From the NCBI GenBank assembly GCA_020434465.1, contig JAGRAS010000007.1, positions 1 through 13,833 on the forward strand: a DNA stretch of 13,833 bases, given 5' to 3'. A program made the position numbers and the translations under genes. Below the pieces are notes generated by a model that worked only from the letters and a program-made list of their open reading frames with translations, had not been told where the DNA came from and ran no database searches. Each line of letters begins with the position of its first letter. Positions within the stretch are counted from its first letter, which is position 1. Source of the stretch: Bdellovibrionales bacterium. Lineage in GTDB: Bacteria; Bdellovibrionota; UBA2361; JAGRAS01. Below are positions 7,097 to 13,472 of the stretch, one piece after another.

Positions 7097-7928
7097 GTTA
7101 AAATTCACAAAGATGCATGGTCTTGGCAATGATTATATTTACATAAACTGTCTTGAACAAACTCTTACTGAAGTATCAGAACTTGCTAAGAAACTTTCTA
7201 AGCAGCATTTTGGAATTGGTTCAGATGGCCTGGTTTTAATTGAAGCATCTAAAACGGCAGATTATAAAATGAAAATGTTTAATGCTGATGGCTCCGAAGC
7301 TGAAATGTGCGGAAATGCTGTACGTTGTGTGGCTAAATTTTTATATGACCGTGGATTTACAAGTAAAGAAGTATTTTCACTTGAAACGCTTGGAGGTAAG
7401 AAAAAACTAAAACTTAATATTGCCAATAATAAAGTTAGCAGTGTTCAGGTGGAAATGGGAAAACCAGTTTTTTTAGCTTCAGAAATACCTGTTGAATTGC
7501 CTGAAAAAGAGATTATAAATCATCCCTTTGAAATCTTAGATCAAAAGCTTTTGCTAAATTGTGTTTCAATGGGGAATCCTCATGCCGTGTTCTTTGTGGA
7601 TGAAATCACAGATTATCAAGTGCATGTTTTAGGCCCATTAATAGAAAAGCATTTAATATTTCCTGATAGGACAAATGTACATTTTGCAAAAGTTATCAAT
7701 CGAGAAGAGATTTTTATGCGTGTCTGGGAGCGTGGAAGCGGAGAAACATTAGCCTGTGGGACTGGAGCATGTGCAGTGTTAGCCGCGGCAGTTAAAACAG
7801 ATAAAGCCAATAAAAATGCAACTATTAAACTTCCTGGTGGTGATTTACATATTGAATGGAGGGAAGATCAAATCTTAATGACGGGACCAGCAGAGTTTGT
7901 TTTTGATGGTGAAATCGATTACCCATGA
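7089..7928 (+). CDS. dapF: Diaminopimelate epimerase DapF
   Basis: Cofactor-independent epimerase converting LL-DAP to meso-DAP, which feeds both peptidoglycan and LysA. The protein is 279 aa. Both catalytic cysteines of the two-base mechanism are present: Cys74 in EMCGNAVRC and Cys223 in LACGTGACA. Substrate-binding features MHGLGNDYIYI at the N terminus, FNADGSEAEMCGN, and ERGSGETLACG are intact. I chose the ATG at 7089, which overlaps the end of lysA (ATGAATAA) and gives the typical MNKLKFTKMHGLGND start; a start at 7062 would add residues read from within lysA. The order lysA-dapF places epimerase and decarboxylase under one transcript. A strong hairpin downstream has its T-run on the other strand, so dapF may lack its own intrinsic terminator. 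Confidence 0.97.
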   Translation: MNKLKFTKMHGLGNDYIYINCLEQTLTEVSELAKKLSKQHFGIGSDGLVLIEASKTADYKMKMFNADGSEAEMCGNAVRCVAKFLYDRGFTSKEVFSLETLGGKKKLKLNIANNKVSSVQVEMGKPVFLASEIPVELPEKEIINHPFEILDQKLLLNCVSMGNPHAVFFVDEITDYQVHVLGPLIEKHLIFPDRTNVHFAKVINREEIFMRVWERGSGETLACGTGACAVLAAAVKTDKANKNATIKLPGGDLHIEWREDQILMTGPAEFVFDGEIDYP

Positions 7929-7942
7929 TTTTTATTTTTAAG

Positions 7943-7980
7943 AAAAAAAACAGGCCTTAGATTAAAAATCTAAAGCCTGT
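7943..7980 (-). terminator. Intrinsic terminator of the small HTH gene
   Basis: Plus-strand 7950-7963 and 7967-7980 are 14-nt complementary arms with one mismatch (C7956 against A7974) and an AAA loop. On the minus strand the hairpin is followed by eight T residues (A-run 7943-7950), the classic layout for a minus-strand transcript. On the plus strand no T-run follows, so its use for dapF is doubtful. Confidence 0.88.
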
Positions 7981-8019
7981 CGCAGCACAATGACGGTAGA
8001 AAATAAGTGATTTAATTCC

Positions 8020-8271
8020 CTATATTCCCAATTCCCCAAAATTATTTTGTGTCTCTAGCGGTGGTTCAATAATATCCTCTGAAAAAAAAGAATCTGGGAT
8101 TATACCAATTAAATTCTCAACTGAATCTCGTTTAATTCTCCAGTCAGCACCAAGTTTGAAACCTTGTATAGTACCTGTTTTGATCAGTTCATAAACCTTA
8201 GGCCTGTGTATTCTAAGCAGGCTTGCTACTTCACGAACTGTTAAAAGAAGTGGTTTTTCAAGCTGACTCAT
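8020..8271 (-). CDS. Small excisionase/MerR-type helix-turn-helix DNA-binding protein
   Basis: Predicted DNA-binding protein of 83 aa. Residues about 9-55 form an excisionase-family winged HTH (HTH_17 type): LTVREVASLLRIHRPKVYELI is the helix-turn-helix, followed by the wing GTIQGFKLGADWRIKRDSVENLI with the usual W-R-I-K-R-x-S/E pattern. The C-terminal 25 residues are acidic and low in structure. The ATG at 8271 has GGAG 5 nt upstream (plus-strand 8277-8280); a start at 8325 would add 18 residues lacking similarity. It stands alone with a strong terminator, and no integrase or phage gene is nearby, so it is more likely a chromosomal regulator than a true excisionase. It is divergent from the methyltransferase at 8477, and an inverted repeat between them could be its operator. 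Target unknown. Confidence 0.82.
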   Translation of the reverse strand: MSQLEKPLLLTVREVASLLRIHRPKVYELIKTGTIQGFKLGADWRIKRDSVENLIGIIPDSFFSEDIIEPPLETQNNFGELGI

Positions 8272-8276
8272 TATTA

Positions 8277-8280
8277 CTCC
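8277..8280 (-). promoter_or_regulatory. Shine-Dalgarno site fixing the HTH gene start
   Basis: GGAG on the minus strand, 5 nt before the ATG at 8271, decides this start over the upstream in-frame ATG at 8325. Confidence 0.7.
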
Positions 8281-8418
8281 AAAAATTACCTGCTTACCTT
8301 TGTTTACAAATTTAGCCCAATCCAAGCAGCTACAATTCTATTCGACTCCGGTCAAAGGAAAATAAATAGAGAAATTAAGGATTTGTGCTAAGTAGAATTT
8401 GTAATTTTAGCTAAGAAG

Positions 8419-8447
8419 ATTTCTTAGGATCTGTAATTCTAAGAAAT
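8419..8447. repeat. Perfect 9-bp inverted repeat upstream of the methyltransferase
   Basis: ATTTCTTAG (8419-8427) and CTAAGAAAT (8439-8447) are exact inverted copies separated by 11 nt. TGTAATT followed by CTAAGAA also occurs twice as a direct repeat (from about 8400 and from about 8432). It lies 30 nt before the likely GTG start and about 150 bp before the divergent HTH gene. It could be an operator or an mRNA hairpin. Confidence 0.5.
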
Positions 8448-8463
8448 ATTATATTAATTTGGT

Positions 8464-8467
8464 AGGA
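8464..8467 (+). promoter_or_regulatory. Shine-Dalgarno site pointing to the GTG start of the methyltransferase
   Basis: AGGA ends 9 nt before GTG at 8477. The TTG at 8459 lies upstream of this site, and the ATG at 8486 is 18 nt from it. Confidence 0.5.
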
Positions 8468-8476
8468 AATATTATA

Positions 8477-9349
8477 GTGAATCGTATGACATTAAACATG
8501 CCTAGCCCTGAGTATGAACTTCTTGATAGTGGAGAGGGTCAAAAATTAGAGCGTTTTGGGGAGCGTGTTCTTATTCGCCCAAGTACTCTTTGCGTTTGGA
8601 AAAGAAGACAGAATAAGTCAGTTTGGCAAAGTGCAGATGCTATTTATGATCATAAAACTGGCTGGGAGTACAAAAGTAAAAGTTTTGATACTTGGAATTA
8701 TCCACTTAATGAAAAATTAAGCTTAATCTTAAGACTACAGCGTAGTGGTCAAATTGGTGTTTTTCCAGAACACCAGAAGTATCTTGGATATGTGCTTGAA
8801 AAAATTTCTGCCTATGAAAAAAATCTAGGGCGCCAAATTAAAGTCTTAAACTTATTTGCTTACACAGGCATGGCAAGCCTTTTTGCAATTGAAAAAAAAG
8901 CTCACGTTACTCATGTTGATAATACTAAAATAGTTTTAAATTGGCTGCACGATAATTTAGATTTAAATAAAAGTAATAAAGAATTAGCAAGAGTAATCAA
9001 TGAAGATGCTTTAGCCTTTTTACGCCGAGAAGAAAGGCGTGGTAATATATATGACATAGTAATTGCAGATCCCCCTAGTTTTAGCAGACTTTCAAAACAA
9101 AAGTCTTGGAAACTTGAAGAAGTGCTAGCAGAAATAGTAAACCTAACTTACAAAGTAGCTAACCCTGAGCAAGGAAGCATAATTCTGACATCACATCCAT
9201 TTGAGGCAGGAGCAGATGCTCTACTTAATTTACTATCAGATGAGTTCTGTGAAAAGAAAGTGAGTTTAGTTGGCGGAGTGTTAAGCTTAAAAGAAGCTTC
9301 TACAAATCGTTTATTGCCAGCTAGCTGCTATGCTATTGCTGGCTGGTAG
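8477..9349 (+). CDS. RlmI/RlmK-like class I SAM-dependent methyltransferase
   Basis: Predicted cytosolic methyltransferase of about 290 aa, related to the RlmI/RlmK group of 23S rRNA cytosine-5/guanine methyltransferases (COG1092-like). Visible are the N-terminal YELLDSGEGQKLERFGERVLIRP block, a segment GQIGVFPEHQKY before the Rossmann domain, SAM motif I LNLFAYTG (residues 124-131), motif II with Asp in VTHVDNTK, motif III NEDALAFLRRE, and motif IV DPPSF (198-202). There is no N-terminal PUA domain, unlike E. coli RlmI, so the RNA target may differ and no gene symbol is given. The start is uncertain: GTG 8477 is supported by an AGGA site, while TTG 8459, ATG 8486 and ATG 8498 are in-frame alternatives. 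It is followed by 132 bp of non-coding sequence before the next gene. Confidence 0.85.
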   Translation: MNRMTLNMPSPEYELLDSGEGQKLERFGERVLIRPSTLCVWKRRQNKSVWQSADAIYDHKTGWEYKSKSFDTWNYPLNEKLSLILRLQRSGQIGVFPEHQKYLGYVLEKISAYEKNLGRQIKVLNLFAYTGMASLFAIEKKAHVTHVDNTKIVLNWLHDNLDLNKSNKELARVINEDALAFLRREERRGNIYDIVIADPPSFSRLSKQKSWKLEEVLAEIVNLTYKVANPEQGSIILTSHPFEAGADALLNLLSDEFCEKKVSLVGGVLSLKEASTNRLLPASCYAIAGW

Positions 9350-9481
9350 TTTTGCTTTGCTTGTAAAAACAGAGTTAAGACAAAGCCTTGGATCAGGCAG
9401 GTATGCTAAAATATTCAGAATGTTGCGTTTAAGTTACTGAAATCATAGTATGAAGCCGCAAATAGTCTTAAGGAAATGTAA

Positions 9482-10927
9482 ATGACAAAAGGTTCGGCAG
9501 CTTCTAAAAACCTAGAAGATAAAAACAGCTCCCAGCTTGATATTAAAAGTATCATGGAAGAAATCCGTAAGCGGATTAGCGAAGATGTAGAAGCTAATAA
9601 AGACAAGGCACCTGCCTTTTTGCCTATACAGGCGGATTTAAGTAAGGAAGGAAATCGCAAAGCTGGTGAACTATTGTATTCCGAAGAACTAAGGCATTTA
9701 AATCAAAATTATCTTTATCCCTCCAGATTAAATTTAGACTCTATTAAATCTCATCGACCCGGAATTCTAGGTAAACTAATAGTAAAGTTCAAACGGAAAG
9801 TTGTTTCTATTCTTTGGCAAAATTTATTACAAGATTATTTTAATGCTGAAAGAGAATATCAAGCCAATCTTGTTAGATTTTTAAATGATGTCAGTAAATA
9901 TGTAGATGAAAGAGATGCCGCTGGATTTTGGCAGCTTGTTCACAAAGTTGATGTTGATACTTCCAAAGCCTTGGAAAGAGTTGAGCAAATTTCTGATTCG
10001 CAAACCGCAGAGCTCAGAGTTACTGAAAAGAGAATCTTTGATGAGATAAATAAAAACATAGCTGAGCTAAGTAATAGAATAGGACAGCTTGCTGCTAAAG
10101 TTGGTAGCCAAGAAGCTGAGTTGGAGACACTTGACAGTGTAGCCAGAGGTTTGGAAGGTATTGTAAATCGAATGGGTAAAAACATCAGCTCTGAAGTTGC
10201 CAGCCAGCTTGATTCAGATCAGCAAGCAAAAGATTATTCTTATGTCTTACTTGAAAACAGATTCCGTGGAAAAGAAGAAGCTATTGCCGAGAGGCAAAAG
10301 TTCTACAGCGGGGTATTTAAGAATTCCACTGGAACTGTCTTAGATATTGGAGCAGGAAGAGGAGAGCTTGTTAATATTCTAAATCAAGATGGTATAAATT
10401 CATATGGGATTGATCTTGATAAAGGAATGATTGAAGTTGCAAATGAGAAAAAAATTGATGTCAGATTTGGCGATGGCTTAGCTCACCTACGTTCTTTAGC
10501 TGATAATTCACTAGGTGGGGTAATCGCTCTTCAGGTTGTTGAGCATTTAACTAGAAAACAACTGGAAAACTTATTTGAGCTTTGTCGACAAAAAGTTACT
10601 AAAGATGGAAAGATAGTTTTTGAAACAATTAATCCAAAATCTATTTTAGCTTTGTCTTCTAATTATTTTAGAGATCCAACTCATATTTGGCCACTTCATC
10701 CTGATACGCTTAAGCACAGCATGACCCTAGCTGGCCTAAACGTAATTGAGGTTAAATATCTTTCTCCTGTTCCTGTTGAAGCACAATTGCAAGAAATTAA
10801 ATATGATGCGGGAATGACACCTAAGTGGGGTGAGCTTGTTAAATTGATTAATAATAATATTGTTCAATTAAACGAACTTTTATATGGCTTTCAAGATTAT
10901 TGTATAATCGCCGAACCAGGGGAGTAA
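9482..10927 (+). CDS. Coiled-coil class I methyltransferase, probably for a surface polysaccharide
   Basis: Protein of 481 aa. The N-terminal 130 residues are polar with a short amphipathic stretch (LIVKFKRKVVSILWQNLL). Residues about 160-265 are heptad-like and charged (RIFDEINKNIAELSNRIGQL and on), a coiled coil. The C-terminal part is a class I SAM methyltransferase: VLDIGAGRGE (286-295, motif I), YGIDLDKGMIEVA (motif II), a VVEHL segment (352-356) typical of the Methyltransf_11/23 type, and a late RDPTHIWPLHPDTL segment. LENRFRG before the domain is common in methyltransferases of O-antigen or other surface glycan loci. A coiled coil fused to a methyltransferase is known in glycan chain-terminating enzymes such as WbdD, a possible analogy; no kinase domain is present here. 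ATG at 9482 has AAGGAA 7 nt upstream. A GT4 glycosyltransferase follows after 4 bp, implying an operon. Substrate not known. Confidence 0.85.
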   Translation: MTKGSAASKNLEDKNSSQLDIKSIMEEIRKRISEDVEANKDKAPAFLPIQADLSKEGNRKAGELLYSEELRHLNQNYLYPSRLNLDSIKSHRPGILGKLIVKFKRKVVSILWQNLLQDYFNAEREYQANLVRFLNDVSKYVDERDAAGFWQLVHKVDVDTSKALERVEQISDSQTAELRVTEKRIFDEINKNIAELSNRIGQLAAKVGSQEAELETLDSVARGLEGIVNRMGKNISSEVASQLDSDQQAKDYSYVLLENRFRGKEEAIAERQKFYSGVFKNSTGTVLDIGAGRGELVNILNQDGINSYGIDLDKGMIEVANEKKIDVRFGDGLAHLRSLADNSLGGVIALQVVEHLTRKQLENLFELCRQKVTKDGKIVFETINPKSILALSSNYFRDPTHIWPLHPDTLKHSMTLAGLNVIEVKYLSPVPVEAQLQEIKYDAGMTPKWGELVKLINNNIVQLNELLYGFQDYCIIAEPGE

Positions 10928-10931
10928 TTTA

Positions 10932-11999
10932 GTGGCTAGAATACTTGTATTGGGTGTAAAAGTTCCGTTCACTAAAGGAGGCCAAGAGCTTCTAGTATCT
11001 CAACTGGTTAAAGAGTTAAAAACTCGTGGGCATGAAGCTGATGTTGTAGAGCTTCCTTATACAGCAAATCCAAAAGAGGGTCTTTTAAACCAAGCAGCAC
11101 TATGGCGAGCTATTAATCTTGAAGAAGTTGCTGGCGCGAAAGTTGATTTAGTTATAGCTACTAAATTTCCTAGTTATTTTGTAAAACATGATAAAAAAAG
11201 CCTCTGGTTAGTGCATCAGCATAGAGCTTTATATGATCTTTATGGCGGCAGATATTCAGATATCTCAGATGATCCTAGAGACGATCAGCTAAGGCGCAAT
11301 TTAATGGAAGCTGACACTCAAGTAATTAATGAATGTTCATATATAGCTGGAATCTCAAAAAACGTAATTGAAAGACTTGAAAAATATAACAACATTCAGG
11401 GGCATGTGCATTATCCGCCGCTTCCAATGGGCGCAAGTTATCGACAAGGAGAGCAGGGGGATTATATTTTATCAGTTGGAAGACTTTGTGCAATTAAGCG
11501 AGTCGATCTGATGATTAAGGCGCTGCCAATTATTCACCCTTTTATTAAACTAAAGATTGTGGGTACTCCTGATGAACCAGGAATAATGGAATATTTCAAT
11601 AATGAAATTGATAAGCATCATCTTTGGGATAGAGTTGAATTTTTAGGGCGAGTTGATGATGCAGAGTTATTAAATTTATTTGCTAATGCTTTAGGAATCT
11701 ATTATGCCCCACATAATGAAGATTATGGTTATGTAACGCTTGAAGGCATGGCATCTGGAAAGCCAATTATTGCTGCACATGATTCTGGCGGTGTGCTCGA
11801 ATTTGTTAAGCATGATGAAAATGGGCTTGTGCTTGAGCCTACAAGCGATGCAATCGGTCATGGAATAAATAGCCTGGTGGAAAATAAAGAATACGCTAAT
11901 CAGCTAGGAGCAGCCGGTTTAGAATTTATCAAAACCTCTGGCCTAGGAGAAGCAGGCTGGGATCAAGTTATTGATGGTTTGCTGTCTCCGATAAGTTAA
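10932..11999 (+). CDS. GT4-family (GT-B fold) glycosyltransferase
   Basis: Retaining glycosyltransferase of 355 aa, expected to transfer a sugar from a nucleotide donor onto a glycan or lipid-linked acceptor at the inner face of the membrane. The N-terminal acceptor domain begins with ILVLGVKVPFTKGGQELL, with the usual glycine-rich turn. The C-terminal donor domain shows LSVGRLCAIKRVDLMIKAL, WDRVEFLGRVDDAEL and the E-x7-E motif, Glu263 and Glu271 in NEDYGYVTLEGMASGKPII, followed by DSGGVLEFVKHDENGLV. No membrane segment is visible. It starts at GTG 10932 with GGGGAG just upstream, 4 bp after the coiled-coil methyltransferase. The pair probably builds and caps one glycan. No terminator is evident after the stop. 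Sugar and linkage cannot be read from sequence. Confidence 0.92.
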   Translation: MARILVLGVKVPFTKGGQELLVSQLVKELKTRGHEADVVELPYTANPKEGLLNQAALWRAINLEEVAGAKVDLVIATKFPSYFVKHDKKSLWLVHQHRALYDLYGGRYSDISDDPRDDQLRRNLMEADTQVINECSYIAGISKNVIERLEKYNNIQGHVHYPPLPMGASYRQGEQGDYILSVGRLCAIKRVDLMIKALPIIHPFIKLKIVGTPDEPGIMEYFNNEIDKHHLWDRVEFLGRVDDAELLNLFANALGIYYAPHNEDYGYVTLEGMASGKPIIAAHDSGGVLEFVKHDENGLVLEPTSDAIGHGINSLVENKEYANQLGAAGLEFIKTSGLGEAGWDQVIDGLLSPIS

Positions 12000-12251
12000 A
12001 CAAATTATAAAACTCTCTTTATAGCGATTTTCTAATTTAATCTTAAATCTACTATATAAATTGCATCGTAAAAAAAAATCTTTTCAGTAAGATCGATGAC
12101 TTAAAAACTTAAAAAACAACTTTTTCAATTAAATGGTTGAACTATCTGTGATTTATTGTTTTTATAGTTTTATCTTTCTAGCGTTTTGATTTTGATACTT
12201 AAGCAATATTCATTACGCAGATTTTTTTAGGAGAAAATAGAGAAAAGTAAA

Positions 12252-12350
12252 ATGAAACATCTTAAAACCACCTCTTTAGAGCTGGCACATTTCGGGGTTG
12301 TAAGCCTCGGTTTAATCCGCATACACACATTAACCTTAATTGATAACTGA
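12252..12350 (+). CDS. Possible 32-aa leader peptide (or structured RNA leader)
   Basis: An ATG at 12252 opens 32 codons ending TGA at 12348-12350; the peptide begins MKHLKTTSLELAHFG and ends TLTLIDN. It resembles no family I know. The stretch stands out by composition from the AT-rich flanks. It can also fold: CCACCTC-TTTA-GAGCTGG (12268-12285, one mismatch) and CGGGGTT-GTA-AGCCTCG (12293-12309, two G-U pairs). It lies 64 nt ahead of a membrane protein/speD cluster, where a polyamine- or SAM-responsive leader would be reasonable. The nearest strong ribosome site is 17 nt away and the closer one (GAGAAAAG) is weak, so translation is uncertain. Confidence 0.3.
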   Translation: MKHLKTTSLELAHFGVVSLGLIRIHTLTLIDN

Positions 12351-12367
12351 TACCTAAACGCTATTTT
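12340..12367 (+). promoter_or_regulatory. Possible sigma-70 type promoter for the speD cluster
   Basis: TTGATA (12340-12345) and TATTTT (12362-12367) are separated by 16 nt, matching 5/6 and 4/6 of the sigma-70 consensus. A second -10-like TATAAA at 12389-12394 has no good -35. In such AT-rich DNA chance matches are common. Confidence 0.28.
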
Positions 12368-12414
12368 TTAATCTCTTTTTCTTAACTTTATAAAATAAAA
12401 AAAAACAGTTTGTC

Positions 12415-13104
12415 GTGACTTATTTTTTCGTATTTATACTTGCTTATTGCAGCATCGTCTATGAGCTTTTGCTTGGTCAAACTCTCTCTGCGTTTCTTGG
12501 TAACACAGTGCTTCGTTATAGTATCACAATCGGGCTTTATATGATGGCTATGGGGATTGGAGCTTGGATCGCTGAAGGACGGTATTATAAAGAATCAGAA
12601 AAAAGCCTGATTAAAGTTGAAATTTTATTGACTATAGTCGGAGCTGGAGCAGTTCCATTGTTATTTCTAATTAGCTGGTTCGATCTGGATATTTCACTAA
12701 TTTATATTTGCGCACATAGTTTTATAATTTTAATTGGAATTCTTACTGGCATGGAGATTCCATTATTGATGTATATCAAAGCGGAAGAGAACCAAGCTAA
12801 TCAAGATACTTCGGTTTTAGGAGTTGATTACCTAGGTGCCTTTATTGGCACAATTGTATTTGCTTTTTATTTATATCCAAAACTTGGTCTTTTTGAAAGC
12901 ACTGCGCTGACTGCCCTTTTGAATGCAGTAGTTGGTACAGCATTTGTGATTCGAGGCTTTAGAAAAAAAACTTTGCATGATAACAGCGGAAAACGACTAG
13001 CGTCAATCCAGTTGGCAACTTTTATATTCGTGATGATTTTAGTGATCTACTCGGCCGATGTAAGCACATTTTTAAAAAGTATTTATTTGCATAATTTTCT
13101 TTAA
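12415..13104 (+). CDS. Multi-pass membrane protein related to the N-terminal domain of membrane-bound spermidine synthases
   Basis: 229-aa protein with about seven predicted membrane segments (residues roughly 4-28, 36-55, 69-89, 92-121, 133-155, 163-181, 197-214). CSIVYELLLGQTLSAFLGNT, GLYMMAMGIGAWI, GMEIPLLM and DYLGAFIGTIVFAFYLYPKLGL are typical of the membrane half of the fused 7TM-SpeE proteins. The aminopropyltransferase domain is absent: the stop is followed 8 bp later by speD, leaving no room for it, and no frameshift is apparent. It starts at GTG 12415, the only possible start in this frame after the stop at 12391, with no clear Shine-Dalgarno site. The protein encoded after speD is a clear paralogue. 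It could anchor or regulate an aminopropyltransferase, or handle a membrane substrate; the function is inferred only. Confidence 0.8.
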   Translation: MTYFFVFILAYCSIVYELLLGQTLSAFLGNTVLRYSITIGLYMMAMGIGAWIAEGRYYKESEKSLIKVEILLTIVGAGAVPLLFLISWFDLDISLIYICAHSFIILIGILTGMEIPLLMYIKAEENQANQDTSVLGVDYLGAFIGTIVFAFYLYPKLGLFESTALTALLNAVVGTAFVIRGFRKKTLHDNSGKRLASIQLATFIFVMILVIYSADVSTFLKSIYLHNFL

Positions 13105-13112
13105 AGGTTTTT

Positions 13113-13472
13113 ATGGAAGAAAAAATTGAATTTGGAAAACATTATATAGTTGAACTAATTGATTGTGATCCAGAACTTTTGAAGAAAACTGAGCAAGTAA
13201 AAGATAGATTTATTCAAGCAGCAGAAATCAGTAATGCCACTATAATAGACACAAAATTTAAGCAGTTTAACCCAACGGGGGTTAGCGGTTTAATTCTAAT
13301 CGCAGAATCTCATTTTACAATTCACACGTGGCCAGAATCGGGCTATGCCGGTGTAGATATTTTTACTTGTGGTGAACAAATGGATCCTGAACTGGCTGTA
13401 GAAACTTTAGTAAAGAGTTTTAAGGCTAAAAGACATCATGTGAAAGTTATTACCAGAGGTATCCCCGCATGA
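13113..13472 (+). CDS. speD: S-adenosylmethionine decarboxylase proenzyme (short bacterial type)
   Basis: Self-cleaving pyruvoyl enzyme that decarboxylates SAM to dcSAM, the aminopropyl donor for spermidine and related products. The protein is 119 aa, the length of the small AdoMetDC class found in Thermotoga and Bacillus (also called SpeH). The processing site is Glu65-Ser66 in IAESHFTIHTWPE; Ser66 becomes the pyruvoyl group, His71 matches the processing histidine, and Cys86 (DIFTCG) the catalytic acid. ATG 13113 has AAAGG about 6 nt upstream. It begins 8 bp after one membrane paralogue, and its stop overlaps the start of the second (ATGA), so all three are co-transcribed and probably translationally coupled. 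A usual soluble speE is not seen in the window. Identification is secure. Confidence 0.96.
   Translation: MEEKIEFGKHYIVELIDCDPELLKKTEQVKDRFIQAAEISNATIIDTKFKQFNPTGVSGLILIAESHFTIHTWPESGYAGVDIFTCGEQMDPELAVETLVKSFKAKRHHVKVITRGIPA

Larger units (their letters stand above)
12000..12414. other. Long AT-rich intergenic leader before the polyamine-type cluster
   Basis: About 415 bases without a normal gene. The first 250 are very AT-rich; a weak stem (12078-12082 with 12089-12093) has a T-run only on the minus strand. AGGAGA at 12229-12234 is a Shine-Dalgarno-like site 17 nt before an ATG, too distant for ordinary use. From about 12252 to 12330 the GC content is visibly higher and holds a 32-codon ORF and two hairpins. 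A possible promoter follows at 12340-12367. No clear terminator for the glycosyltransferase is seen. Confidence 0.5.

Noticed and set aside
7943..7980. Hairpin as terminator of dapF
   Set aside because: The T-run follows the stem only on the minus strand, so it was assigned to the HTH gene.
8020..8271. The HTH protein as a phage excisionase marking a mobile element
   Set aside because: No integrase, att repeats or phage genes are near; this fold is common in chromosomal regulators.
12070..12093. Minus-strand terminator-like stem with T-run
   Set aside because: The stem is only 5 AT-rich base pairs and there is no minus-strand gene upstream of it.
13104..13113. Frameshift separating a SpeE catalytic domain from the 229-aa membrane protein
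   Set aside because: Only 8 bp separate the stop from speD, whose frame is intact, so no remnant of a catalytic domain exists there.
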